Below, in pieces: positions 10,685 to 22,473 of a stretch of DNA of 64,000 bases (its first letter is position 1; each line of letters starts with the position of its first letter). Origin of the DNA: Trichaptum fuscoviolaceum. Lineage: Eukaryota; Basidiomycota; Agaricomycetes; Hymenochaetales; Trichaptaceae. The position numbers and the translations under genes are program-made. The notes under the pieces were generated by a model. The model was not told where the DNA came from and did no database searches. It worked only from the letters and a program-made list of their open reading frames with translations. The stretch covers positions 2,232,001 through 2,296,000 of the forward strand of contig CAJSYZ010000011.1 in NCBI GenBank assembly GCA_910574455.1, written 5' to 3'.

Positions 10685-13477
10685 TTGAATCATGAGAATG
10701 AGGAGAGGATGTTTGATGATCCCAGAATGTTTCTGGACATGGAAGCGCTTGTTGACGATGAGGAGGAGGAGGAAGAAGAAGAAGAGGACGACGACGAAGG
10801 TACAATTCGAAAGTTGAAATTGCCATACGAACTAATGGTGTGTTTGAACAGAGGGATTTATCATCGCTGACGAAGAAGAAGACGGCCTGAGACCTGTGTA
10901 TTACGAACGAAGATACGGAGGTCGAACATCAGAACAAGCGAGTGCGGAGGAAGCTCGAGAAATAGCGCGCTTGTACGATTGGAAAGTGAAGCGAGATAGG
11001 GGAGAAATAGAGGGGGAGGATGTGGATTATTGGCTTGTGGCCGTGCGCGTGAGTTATCACACAATTACTTATCAATTGTATATCTGAATGACATATATCA
11101 GTCTGGAAGAGAAGCCAGTACAGCGGATCGTATGAGCAAAGTGCTACCTGACGGCTTAAAGGTCTTGGGCACACCTTGGCTTAAAGGCCGAGTTTATGTG
11201 ATTTGCCCGATAAATGTGTTTCCCGTACCGATCATTCGCCTAGTCGCTGCTTGTGTAGATACAGCGTATGTGCACAGGCGCATCGATCGTGTCAGTGAGG
11301 AGGACCGGGTGGTTTTGTCGGAGAGCTTGCAAGGGAAATACCAGCTGGTACCGACCTTTGTCGTCGGATCATGGGCGACCGTTAGGCTCGGACAATTTGC
11401 AGGGGACATAGCACGCGTTCGGGCGGTAGAGGAAGGCACAGATGTCGTGGAAATAGAGGTCGTACCACGATTATGGGAAAGGCCTGGAAAGCGTCCACGG
11501 ATTCGGAGAAGGATTGATCGTGCACCAAGGACTCTATTCTATCGAGAGCTAGTAGAGCGACGGCCGGGCTTCAATGCAGACATGATACAGACGGGTAAGG
11601 AACCTGGTTCTTGCATCATAAACAACGAGGAAGAGTATCTCTCAAATGGTCTAATGGTTTTGAAAACTGCGGGTTTGCACGTTCTTAAACACTGTCAACC
11701 GAGTGCGAGTGAGTTGGAGCTTTTCACGATCGCCGGCGTAGACACTCTGCGGGAAACGAATAGAGAGTTCCTGCAAGTGAAAGGCGATGTTGAAATTCTG
11801 CGGGGCGAGTTTACCGGGAAAGTGGGCTGTGTCAAGTGGAAGGACGATCACGAAGCCCGTGTACAACTGTATGGCGAGAAGGAAGCACCTGTTTCATTCG
11901 ACTTGTCTCAAGTAAGACGTTCCTTTCGCGTCGGGGACTCAATCGTAGTGCGCATAGGCATGGTCTCAGGTCGGCGTGGAATGGTTGTCGAAGTCTCAGA
12001 GACGAATTTGACATTCATTGATTTCAGTACAAAGGAAGAGGTGGGTAGTCAACTTTAAATCCATTAACATGTGCTTACAATGTAAACAGTGGATTGTGCC
12101 CTCAGCTTTCGCATTGAAGGAAGATGGGGAATATAGGCACAGGAATATCTCAACCTTGTTAACGCTAAGGAACTCTGTGGCCTACGAGGGGAAGAAACAC
12201 CGCGCGCTCGGTAAGCTGGTCTATGTCATACCCCAGAGTCGCTTTACGAAGATTGTCGGTGTGAATCCGAATGGAATGGGATTTTACGTGGAGCTCATGA
12301 AAGAAAGAGGTCGGGATTTATGTTGGGAAAAAGAGCTGGAAGAAAAGGAGACAGAAGAAGAGAACCCAGCGGAAGAAATCTCGGGAAATGAGCTACGCGT
12401 GAAGGCTATTGCACGGCAAAGGCTTGAACAATGGCAAGCAACAGATTTATTAGCAACGTAAGAACATTTCACTCCATACTGCATAACGGAATTAATATAC
12501 TTCTGGACTTATGAAGTGACGTGTGGCTTCGACTCGACAACACTCATTTTGATGGTTGGGAAGATGTGAAAAGAAAGTTTAGTCTACACATTGAACAGGA
12601 AACGAATACCGGTCCTCCACTACGGTACATGGACAGGCTCGCGAAGACAGGCCATGACGTATTTGTCACGCATAGATCGTACAAAACATTTGGGAACTTC
12701 ACAGGATCAAATGCGAGAGGTAAGGCACTTGTCACGTTGGACAACTATCCCGGAGAAAATACCTTCGAGCCATCAGAAGTGATTTCAATGTGAGTAGGGA
12801 TAAACGACGATTTTGCGCAGTATATTCATACAAAACATAGGATGTCTTTGCGAAAACTGGATGGTAGTTTTGCTGGAAATCTGAAGGCAATTCTCTCCCA
12901 CTATTATCAGCGAACGGGTCTGTCAAGAAGGACACGGACGCTGAGAAAAGTTAAAGAGACGAATTTGCATGTAAACGTCACAGGACCTGTCCGGGGAAAA
13001 TGTCCATGCACAATCTTGCATGCGGACAACCGAAGTTCTTTTGTCTTCGATGGAATGTTCATGGAGATCTCGAAGACACATTTCGTTTTTTTCAGGATTC
13101 GCCGAGGATGCAGGGAGCCGAGGAATGCAGACGGAAGGATGGCATGGACAACGGACTGCGTCAATCTGCGTAGAGAGACGTGTCAGCTTCGAGTTACATA
13201 TAAACCGAAAGATGGTGCGTGTACTCGAGATGAATATGTGCCGTTATCCAGTCTGGATCTCTGCATACCACATCTAAAAGAAGACGAAGCGTTGGTCATT
13301 GCTGGAGCTGACAAAGGAAAGATTGTTTATCCGTCACATTCGGATAGGAAGGGAGCAGGAGAGCGGGCAGGACTTTACTGTAAGGCGAGGAAGGAGGATA
13401 GGAAAAAGGACGCTATCTTTTATGCCGTAGATATACTTACGCGCGTTCGTAGAATGGAGTCAGGACCACCGGAGTAA
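10685..13477 (+). CDS. Spt5-like transcription elongation factor carried by the Helitron
   Basis: Six exons splice cleanly: 10685-10799, 10852-11048, 11102-12040, 12090-12457, 12517-12789 and 12841-13477, with introns of 49-59 nt, giving 842 residues and no disruption. The N-terminus is acidic (a Glu/Asp run, then FIIADEEED), as in fungal Spt5. An NGN-like segment lies at about 125-185 (LKGRVYVICPINVFPVPIIR). KOW-type motifs follow: WATVRLGQFAGDIARVRAVE at 195-214, VEILRGEFTGKVGCVKW at 334-350, and FRVGDSIVVRIGMVSGRRG at 379-397, with probable later ones. The order matches Spt5, which pairs with Spt4 on RNA polymerase II. The sequence is divergent and the usual C-terminal repeat region is not evident, so this is a paralogue, not the housekeeping copy. 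It lies inside the transposon on the transposase strand. A role in transcribing or silencing-escape of the element is inference. Confidence 0.88.
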
Positions 13478-13878
13478 TTTATATCTATTTATTTTGTATG
13501 TTGTTGAATTAAGTGGACATTGCCAGAGCACAATAGTAGATACTTTAGACATAGATAGGACTCGGAGAGGTATGAAGTATTGGAAAGCATTGAGAGCATA
13601 ATGTAGAGAACCTTGTAGTTGAGATCTAATGTAAAGTGTCTGAGAAGGCCGATAGCATGTGGACTTGTACATACTAGTTGTTAATAGTACTGTTTCTTGA
13701 ATTCATAACAAAGGAGGGAATGGCGACGGCACCTTGAGCATATCTATTACGTATTACGGGATACTAAGCATCACATGACTTGAAACTCGGTACTAAACAG
13801 TAACTGGAAAAGGACAAACTATCCCACGAAAAAATACAAGATGTGTCGAAATTCCCACACAATTCAGGCTGTCAAGTG
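13478..13878. other. Helitron right-end non-coding region
   Basis: About 400 bp between the Spt5-like stop codon and the terminal hairpin. It is AT-rich with no gene seen and includes the Spt5-like 3' untranslated region. Confidence 0.45.
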
Positions 13879-13903
13879 CCCTTCCTCCCTTTGGGAGTAA
13901 GGG
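13879..13903 (+). repeat. Helitron right-end hairpin
   Basis: Arms CCCTTCCTCCC (13879-13889) and GGGAGTAAGGG (13893-13903) pair with one mismatch around a TTT loop. The preceding AGTG and following AAT are shared with the hairpin at 24985-25010. A subterminal hairpin is the expected 3' replication-termination structure of Helitrons. Confidence 0.75.
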
Positions 13904-14117
13904 AATTTGAAATCGCATCCTTCCTTTAGAACTTATGGGCAGTCCTTCACTTTCTATTTAGACCATTGCCACTATCTTCCGCATCTATACCCTCCGATCT
14001 GAGATCTCTCCCTTTTTCTTCATGCAAGCCTAAACACATGTAGCGACCGGTCGGGAGACATAAGTAGCTTTGTCTCGGAGCCTGTGGGCACCCCGCGGTC
14101 TGACTCCTGCCCCCGCA

Positions 14118-14135
14118 CGTCTCATTCGCTTTCGA
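14118..14135 (+). promoter_or_regulatory. Conserved upstream motif of DUF6534 gene 1
   Basis: CGTCTCATTCGCTTTCGA lies 105 bp before the start codon at 14241. The same 18-mer, with one or two differences, is upstream of the paralogues at 38256-38273 (+) and 22599-22616 (-). It is either a regulatory site or conserved duplicated flank. Confidence 0.5.
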
Positions 14136-14240
14136 GCGGTGCATTCGACAAGTTGTTTGTGTTCACGTAACTTACGCTATAACGCTTTTTCCATCCTTAC
14201 GCTAGTCGTTTGACTCTATCAGCGCAAGTCACTGATAATC

Positions 14241-16192
14241 ATGTCGTCCGCGACCACATTACCCGCTCTGGACAACACCGTGAGTCTCTACCCTTTCTAC
14301 ATCCTTTGGTCTTGGTGACTAAAAACGTATCTATTACTATTTGTATACTAGATGGGGGCATTGTATCTTGGTGTGGTGTGAGTACTATATTTATCCGCAT
14401 GCTACTTGAATCTCCGGCTTTAACTATCCTTTCATAGTTTTGCCATGGCGTAAGTGCCTTAGATTCGCCGATCAGGCTGTCGATCTAAATAAGAGCAGGC
14501 TATGGGGAGCAGGAAGCGTTCAGACATATTATTACTTCAACGTATGTGCTCTTTTCATCCCAGTCTCTTCCACGTTAACCTTGCTTCAGGGCTTTCCGAA
14601 CGATGACTGGCGGTTAAAGCTGCTTGTCGGGGCTGTATGGTGCTTGGACACCCTACACCAAGGATTCATTACTCACACCTGCTACATCTACTTAATCACG
14701 AACTATGCAAACCCAAATCACTTGTTTGTTGTAGTCAAGAGCATACTTGTACGAAATCCTTTCCCTCTATTTCTCGATGCTCGTTTAGTGAAGAAACTGA
14801 AAATGCTCAATCCAGTACATGGTGATGGTGAGCGGCCTCATATGCCTTTTCGTCCAATGCTTCCTCATCTTTCGTGTGTGGATGTGTAAGTCCATTTTTT
14901 TGCAGTACATTGTATGGCTAGCTATAGCCTTGGTCCTGGGGAATTCTTTTTTCACGAGTCCATGTCATTAATTCTCCTCTTCCCTTGCATATCTATTCGA
15001 TTACTGACTCCTTGACAGTGAGCCAAAAGAACATCCCAACAGTGGCCGTACTCTTTCTCCTTGCCATCGGAGAGTTCATATCAGTCTTAAGTGAGTTTAT
15101 TGCGTTAAGAGTTCATTTGGATCAATTACTCAACGGCTATCCGCCTCTTCCCTCGAAAACAGTTTACTACGTGCAGGCGTAAGTCTCAAGTCCCTCTCCT
15201 TTCTTTTATGCCTCTGTTCACTTACTCACTATCCGCATACATTCTCTTTGCTCTGCCCCCTTGTCATGATAAACGTCCCATTCGAAACCCCTTAACCATA
15301 CAGCTCCAAGCTTGATTCGTTCACCGAACAGTACAAGATCGTGAACGTCTCGCGATCGATCAACATACTCAGTGTGGCGTCAGATGTTGCTATCGCATTC
15401 ACGCTAATCTTCCTCCTCCGACGTTCGCGCACGGGCTTCAAGCGCTCAGAGACGATCATAAATCGCTTAATTCTCTTCGCCATCAACACTGGCTTGTTGA
15501 CGAGCTTGTGTGCTATCATGTCTTTGGTCGCGGTATGTGTCTTCGAAACGCCTTCTAGTCCCTGAATAGATTAGTTACAAAGTCCATGACCAACTGATCT
15601 CACCTGCATGTATAGATCACTGTTTGGCCGAATACTTTCATCTACATCACTTTCTTCATCTGCATCAGCAAGTGTACGTCGGAATTTTTCTCTTCTTTTT
15701 CTCTCGCTTGCTCATCTGAATGACGTCTCACTCCTTCAGTATACTCCAACGCGCTTTTCGCGACGCTTAACGCTCGTAAGAGCGTAGTTGGCGATTTGCA
15801 CGATGGGTCTGATATGAACTACACCGGGTCGATAATGATAAACCGTTTCCGCCCTCGGACGACAGAGATTGAGTCACAGGCGGCCGGCAGGGTGAGTCGA
15901 GTATTTGTTTTCCACTCTGTTCTGTGCTTTCTCAATGATTTATATCTAACCTTGACTCATTCTCAGACTTTTCAGACTTTGAATGATCGTATGCTCCAAA
16001 TCAAGGTGAACACCGAGACGACGGATTTCAGCGACTTAAAGGTGCGCGAAAGGATTGTTCAATGAAAACGTGTACTGAAGGGTGCTCGCTACTACACAGT
16101 ACTCGACACAGTCGAAGGCTCCACAGCCCTTGGACGTTGATGTTGACGTCGATCCTCGCGATCAGAAGGCTGGTACCTTCAACGAGGTATAA
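14241..16192 (+). CDS. DUF6534 multi-pass membrane protein, copy 1
   Basis: The start gives MSSATTLPALDNT, the same first exon as two paralogues in the window. The first exons are 14241-14279, 14352-14377, a 12-nt micro-exon 14438-14449, 14499-14541 and 14590 onward, all in frame; later exons carry the DUF6534 region proper and the last exon starts at 16100. About seven hydrophobic segments are visible, for example GLICLFVQCFLIF and VAVLFLLAIGEFISVL. The diagnostic core reads LIFLLRRSRTGFKRSETIIN, then RLILFAINTGLLTS, then ITVWPNTFIYITFFICISK and NALFATLNARKS. The cytosolic tail is hydrophilic. DUF6534 proteins are abundant in mushrooms and their function is unknown. The gene begins about 340 bp beyond the Helitron right end, so the element inserted just upstream of its promoter. 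No break was found. Confidence 0.88.
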
Positions 16193-16912
16193 ACATTTGA
16201 CTTTCGTTTCCCTTTTTTTTAGAGGGGGGGGGGGGCAGCCAGTCATCTTTTGCGGTCTGCTAGTAAACACATACTTGCCTACCTATCGGTGCATTCTACG
16301 GGAACGGAGTTCTCCAGTTTCGGATTTTGAATTACAACACTCATCCACGACGGTATTTATTACATTTGTATTCGCATAGCACTCACAAACAGCATCACAC
16401 CTCCTCTTTTCTCCATCATAACCATAGCCAGATAGTCAGTTGTATAGGTGGCGAGCGAAGTTCGTTCGTTATGTTCTGGAAAACATACTTATATTAAGAA
16501 TAGAATTGCCAATCATCTCTTCACGATCTTCCTGCACCGACTCTGGCTTTCAGGCGCGGCCAGATTTCTTCGCCACTCGCTCGCATTTCCACCTACTCAA
16601 TCACTTTAGCATCCCTTTATCATGTGCAATTGCGCTTACTTATAGCAGATAGTTGTCTTATAATTGGGGAAGTCAATCAACAGACTTCACTGTCCCGAAT
16701 CCACCGACACTGCAGGGTCACTCACATTTTCTAGGATCACTGTCCAATGCGCTTTCGACCGACTGTTGTACCATCAAGGTTCGTCTTCGTGCACCAAGAA
16801 AACTATATCTATTATGTTGTGCCTCGAATGCCTAGCAAGTCAACGGAAGAGATAAATAAAGCATGGCCTTGCTTCTCCCGCTAGCAGAGCCACGACTCCC
16901 AGAGATCCAGCT
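16193..16912. other. Intergenic spacer with a poly-G tract
   Basis: 720 bp with no gene that I can support. It includes a run of 12 G at 16224-16235 just after the DUF6534 stop codon. GCTTTCGACC at 16751-16760, 153 bp before the hydrolase start, matches the core of the DUF6534 upstream motif. Confidence 0.4.
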
Positions 16913-17975
16913 ATGTCATACACGCATGAGGCGAAACCGTCATTACAGCAGCAACGGGTATCTCTCTTACGACTCGTGTACTACACTATCCTCATAGTCA
17001 TCCTTCGTGCATATACACGGTATACGATCATCAGTAACAAGCTCTTCAACCGACGTGTCGGCCTTCTTCCGCTTTCGGCTTCGATCAAGCCCAGTCGGAA
17101 GATCTGGATACCCTCATCTCAAGACAAAGGCCGGAGCATCGAGGTTCACGTTTTCGAGCCCCCGAAAGGCATACACGGGGAGAAGAATGGGCCGCTACCC
17201 GTGCATATCAACTTCCATGGCAGCGGTTTCGTGCTTCCGAACATGGGTGAGGACTCCGAGCAGTGTGCGTATTGGGCATCCAAGCTCGGATGCGTTGTCC
17301 TTGACTCCGACTATGTCAAATCCCCGGAGTACCCTCACCCTGCCGCGGTATACGATGCACTAGATGTCCTCGCACACATTCATGCGAACCCGGATGTCTA
17401 CGACGTGACGCGCATCACCATAGGCGGGGTCTCAGCCGGAGCTACTGTTGCATTACTCGCGTCGCTTTATGCACCTAAGGGCACCTTCAGGAGTGTTATC
17501 GCATGGTACCCTATAACCGACTTCACCTTGGGCGAGGAACAGCGGCGAGTACCCGAGCTACCCTCTGGTGCTCCCGGGTGCGACTTGCCATGGCCACTAA
17601 TCCAGCTTTTCACGGACTCCCTCTTGTGTCCTGGACAGGATTTAGCGTGCCCAAGGTTATCCCCTTCGTTCGCTCCATCCGAAGCATTTTCTCCTACGGC
17701 ATTCATAGTAAATCTGTTATCTGTTGAAGCACGCTATGTGGTACTCACCTCATTGTAATCTGTAGGTGGGCGAATGCGACCCGTTGTCTCCTGATTCAAT
17801 TGCGCTCGCGGGAAGACTCAAAGCCCACTACGTCGATTGCGAGATCATGGTGGTGAAAGATGCATCACATGCATTTGATCGCGATTGTGTCCCAAATACC
17901 CCACAGTGGCTCGCCAGACACGAGGCGAACGCAATGGTAGAGCGTCGTTTGCGCGCTGCTCATACGATAGTATGA
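16913..17975 (+). CDS. Alpha/beta hydrolase, hormone-sensitive lipase type, membrane-anchored
   Basis: Two exons, 16913-17707 and 17766-17975, with a 58-nt intron between codons, give 334 residues. A hydrophobic segment at about 18-33 (LLRLVYYTILIVILRA) is probably an N-terminal anchor. The catalytic parts of an alpha/beta hydrolase-3 fold are in order: oxyanion motif HGSGF at 102-106, which has Ser where the family usually has HGGG; nucleophile elbow GVSAG with Ser174; acid Asp270 in GECDPL, directly after the splice junction; and His300 in SHAFD. The expected reaction is hydrolysis of short or medium acyl esters or lactones. Substrate cannot be told. The HGSG change may affect the oxyanion hole, but it also occurs in functional fungal relatives as far as I recall. 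It sits between two DUF6534 genes without evident functional link. Confidence 0.88.
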
Positions 17976-20490
17976 TGTGGGGACGAATCAAACGCCATGG
18001 AAGAAGTTCTAATGAAAGTCTGTTATGTTGCGATAAATTTATTGCGCAAGCTCAAGTTCAACTTCAAGTTGATTGAAATGTGATTTGTCATCAGATGAAC
18101 TAGAATTAAAAGTTCATGCGAGTTCTCTGTGACTCTTACACAGTTACAACTCCTCCATCCCGCCCCCTACTAGTAAAGGTCTGACTCTATTTCTTGTCTC
18201 TCTTAGACCCAATAACACATATAACCTCTTACCTTAAATTCTCTGAGTGGTGTAGGAAATACGCTCTTAACCCGCATTCGTTTGGCTCGCAGTGCCTGAT
18301 TACTTTAATCAAACATCAAGAGTCTGTTGAGTGCGGCTGACATGTGTAGCGATTACGCTTTCAGAAGAACCTGATATGCTCACTATACAACTTTTGGTCG
18401 AGTGAACTGGAGTTAAAGCTACTTGAATCTTCCAACCAAGGGAAATTGTTCCAACCGGCGCTACGTGCTGGACGGTGATGACACTAGCAACTTCAAGTTG
18501 TGCTTCCACCGCCCATACCTTTCCTACGTATTCTTTTCTCAAAATCTTTCATCTGTCAGTACGCTATCTTTACAGGATTCTCCGATGATGCTGGAAGATA
18601 TGTCATGGCTATACTTGTACCGGCATTCTCTTCGGCGTCTTCGCACAGCGTTCACCTTCAACTTACAGCTAGGCCGTCCGATGCGACGTCGAGCCTCGAT
18701 AGGAGTATTATGCACTGGGAATCTCCGCTGCGATCTACAATCATATCGAAGGTTGAAGCTCATAGTGGTTTCTATCATATGACGATGGGCAAGCTGCGTT
18801 GCAATCGTTCTCCCGGCCCACGGATTGTCAGTGTCACATCCGTAATCAGTGGAGAAGTTGAAAGGCGCAATTCTCTTCGGAGAATCACCGTTCTCCAGCG
18901 CTCGCGCCCATGGGACTGGAACTTATCAGTGAGCTAGCCATCTCGTGTGTGTCTTCTTTCTTGTGGCATCAAGTTCTGATCGTAGGAGAAACACGAATTC
19001 GGCGCATCAAAGCATAGAATCGCTGTGAGGCTTCTCGACTTTACCAGCAGAGAATTTCAAGCAGCCATCTGCCTCGCTATGCTCCGAAGTAAATGTCCCA
19101 ACTCCTGTCTGGACAGATTTCCAAATCCCGTCGGCGTCGCTCAAATGCCGTCTCTGTCAGGCTCGCAGGACTGCGTTATTGCCGGTGGATCCCCTCTCCA
19201 CAACCGTATCTTATGAGCACATAACCGTGTCTTATGTGCAAATGGGTGCTGCAAACTATACATATGTTCAGACGCCACTACCGCGATGCTCCTTGGAAGA
19301 CGGACATGAATGATCCATCGTATACGTTATGGCCACTTTGTAACAACGCAGGTTGCTCATTCCAATTCATGTAAGCAACGCATTGGCGTTCCGATAGCGA
19401 TATGTGCTCAAAGTGTTTTCGGTCCTGTAGACATGAATTAGATGAGTCTTCACCTGGTACTCTCTGGCTGCACATTTACAGTAAATCTTTCCAGGGCTTT
19501 CAAGTCGTGAGGTACTCGATTTCAATTTCAAATTCTTATTAGCCCCACACTGCAGCCTGAGTCCATACTCAATTTGCAATTGCAATTTCAATTTTCTTTT
19601 CAGCACGTTGTGACGTATTCAATGTACATGTACCTGATACTTTGCTTCCGGGACCGACACTAACACTGCATTCACTAATCCGATGGGCATCTACATCTGC
19701 AGATGTGGCGTTTGGACTTTTAGATTATTTATTTCACAATGCTCGAAGAACAATCCAAGAGAATCCTCAGTCTTAGACTCGCGAGCTAGTCGCGAATTTA
19801 TCGAGTGGTTGGGAATGAGATAAATTAAGCTTCATTGACGTGCCAGTGACAAGCGTCTGGTTTACGAGTTTACTGAACCTCAGTCTTAGTGTTCTTCATA
19901 TAAATCTCGGAGGCAGTATGGATGTAATTGATGATGTGATTGCGGATGCATTTGTCCCCTAGAGTAAGAGAAACAAGACAAGCAACAAGACAAGTAGATG
20001 CTGGTAGTACTACAAGAAGAGAGAGGAAGAATGCGAAATGGCAATGCAAGCTGCGGCAAAAAAGGAAACCGATAACAGTTTATGTGTGTTTGGGTGAGAA
20101 GGTACTGAACTATCTACTACTACTGCAACGACGATCTAACAAGAGGAACAAGATTCTAATCCGGACAAAAAATATCCACACCGGCCCATGGGTAGAGACA
20201 GGCTTAAACGTGTGTGTTTGTGTGAGCCACGACAGGCGAATGTGCGGTGTGTGCAACAAACAAGATGCAAGAATGCGGCAAGAAACAGCGAGGTATGGGG
20301 GAGGTGTCGAAGCTCCGATTTCCGTACGTATGCAACTGTTTTGCATTGTATATATATACACCTGACGACGGATGGACGCCAGCTTTTGATTGATCAAGAT
20401 AGATGATGTGAGGAGAGGAAAGATAGGACAGAGGAGAGGGGAAGTGAGTGAGAAGGGTGGGAGGGGGGAAAGAGGTGTGACTAGAAAGGT
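17976..20490. other. Gene-free stretch
   Basis: 2.5 kb without a supported gene. Overlapping open frames at 18423-18937 translate to sequence without family resemblance, motif or consistent splicing. The 3' part from about 20,400 is the downstream flank of the convergent DUF6534 gene. A 19-nt word at 18491-18509 recurs at 63564-63582. Confidence 0.4.
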
Positions 20491-22473
20491 TTAAGCCTCA
20501 ATGAAGTTGCCGCCCTTCTGGTCGTAGGGGTACGGGACGACGTCGGTGTCGCTGTCTGATGGTGTCCGCTGAATTGACTTATCCTGCGCGCCATACGGGT
20601 GAGCTAGTTGCGGCAGTATAATATCGGCGTTGCTGCTCACCTTCGCGTCGCTGAGGTGCGTGGTCTCGGTGTTCACCTTAATCTGGAGCATGTGCTCGTT
20701 TAAAGTCTGTATATGAGGTGTATCGTATATATTTAGTACGGAGTGGTCTCATGAATTTAGCGGCTGCGAGAATGTGAACGTACTCTGCTCCTGGAGTGGT
20801 TGTCGAACTCCGTCGCACGGGCACGTATCCGGCTCATTGACATCGAGCCTGTGCCATTCTCGGTATCGTCAGGCATGCCGACAGCCGCGCTGTTACGGGC
20901 GTTGAGAGTCGCAAACAGCGTGTTCGTGTACACTGAAATGTCAAGCAAAATAAAAATAAAAATAAGGCTGCTGTGCTTGATTCAATTATAGACGAGTGAC
21001 TTACGTTTGCTGATGCACAAGAAGAAGGTAATATAGATAAAGGTGTTCGGGTAGACGGAGATCTATGATCGTGAAGTTATTATAAGATAATGAAAACGCA
21101 CAACAAAAAATCAATGATCAGCGATCAGTTTCATCTCCCCCGCATTGACACTGCATAGACATACCGTGATCAGCGACATAACAGCGCACAAGCTCGTTAA
21201 GAGACCCGTGTTGATGGTGAAGAGGATGAGGCGGTTGATGATGGTCTCGGAGCGCTTGAAGCCCGTGCGCGAGCGCTGGAGCAGGAAGATGAGGACGAAC
21301 GCGATGCCAATGTCCGAGGCCGCGCTGAGCACGTTCACGACGCGCGAGATGTTCACGATCTTCACTACCTCGGTGAATGTGGTGAACGTGGCACTGCATA
21401 TCCCGAGGGTGATTAGTCGGAGGCGAGAGTTCATGAAGATCAAGAGAAGAAAAGAAGAAACGTCAGCGGATCTTTCTTTGCGGGGTAAGACAGGACCTAG
21501 CACTCACGCCCGTACGAAGTAGACTGTTTGCATGCACAAAAAAGGCGCTGTCAGCACATCTGCAACCGAAATGCGGCGTACTAAAGCGAGACCAAATAAC
21601 ATACCTAGGACACAAATGAACTCGCCAACGACGAGCGTCATAAGGATCGCTACCGTCGCAATGCTCTTGTGGCTCACTGTTCGTTTGTTCGACAGTTTCG
21701 AATAGTACAAAGGAAGGCACGAAGGGTGAAAAAAAGTTATTTCGTCAGCCGAACAGTTACTCTTCGGTGAAAAAACAGCGAGACTCCGATTGGGAGAGAG
21801 AGAGAGAAGACTCTCAGAATAGAAGACTCACGTTTCCACACCCGAAGAACGAGGAAGCTCTGGACAATCAAGCAGATAATACCGCTGACCAGCACCATGA
21901 TCTGATTATGATACGAATTGTTGGCTATTTTCAATATCCCGTCACATGGGGATTTTTTTTTCACTCACAAGTATACTCTTGACAATCGTATTCAAGTGGA
22001 GCGGGTTGAAGTAGTTTGTGATCAGGTAGACGTAGCACGTATGACTGATGAGGCCTTGGTGTAACGTGTCTAGCAACCATACAACTACGACGAGCAGCTT
22101 CACGCGCCAGTCGTCATTCGGGTACCTCTGTATAAAGTATTAAGCAGAATGTAATGGGTACTCAGAGGGAGAACATACGTTGAAGTAATAATACATTTGG
22201 ACACATCCACATCCCCATAGACTGCCGACGACGTCAGTATCAGACGAAATTTAGATCTCAATTTTTCATGAATGCTCACCCCATGGCGAGGCTAAAATCA
22301 GACCGTCAGTTTAGGTTGCATACTTGATCTGCATATGTTACTTACATTGTGCCCAAATACAATGCACCCATCTACATGGAGCGGATTACACATAAGCCGC
22401 TGAAGATCTCCAAGCACTAGAGTTCATTGCTCACAGTATTGTCCAGGGCGGGGAGGGCGGCGGCGGTCGACAT
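20491..22473 (-). CDS. DUF6534 multi-pass membrane protein, copy 2
   Basis: The start at 22473 gives MSTAAALPALDNT, followed by the same exon series as copies 1 and 3, including a 12-nt micro-exon at 22291-22280. Recognisable segments are MGALYLGTM, QMYYYFN, NDDWRVKLLVVVVWLLDTLH, ITNYFNPLHLNTIVKSIL, SGIICLIVQSFLVLRVWK, FVLIFLLQRSRTGFKRSETI and NTLFATLNARNS. About seven membrane segments are predicted by eye. The C-terminal tail ends VPYPYDQKGGNFIEA, nearly the same as copy 3, so copies 2 and 3 look closest to each other. The penultimate region (SDAKVSSNADIILPQLAHP) reads through what is an intron in the other copies, so an intron may also be removed here. Function is unknown. It converges toward the hydrolase gene across a gene-free gap. 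Confidence 0.86.

Larger units (their letters stand above)
1..13905 (+). mobile_element. Autonomous Helitron-type transposon (Helentron-like ends) with four genes
   Basis: The element is defined by a Rep-helicase gene (3724-10286) and matching ends. The left end has CCCTTACTCCC at 18-28. The right end is a hairpin at 13879-13903 with arms CCCTTCCTCCC and GGGAGTAAGGG and a 3-nt loop, followed by AAT. A left-end motif equal to one hairpin arm and inverted to the other is the asymmetric terminal repeat layout described for Helentron/Helitron2 elements; I see no canonical CTRR terminus just after the hairpin. A 190 bp element at 24821-25013 has both ends, which supports the boundaries independently. 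The true left terminus could lie slightly upstream, outside the window. Cargo is a helical-bundle gene, a minus-strand gene of unknown role and an Spt5 paralogue. Intact reading frames in three of the four genes suggest recent activity. Confidence 0.8.

Noticed and set aside
13904..13960. Canonical Helitron CTRR terminus
   Set aside because: No CTRR occurs directly after the hairpin at a position shared with the miniature copy; similarity between the two copies stops after AAT.
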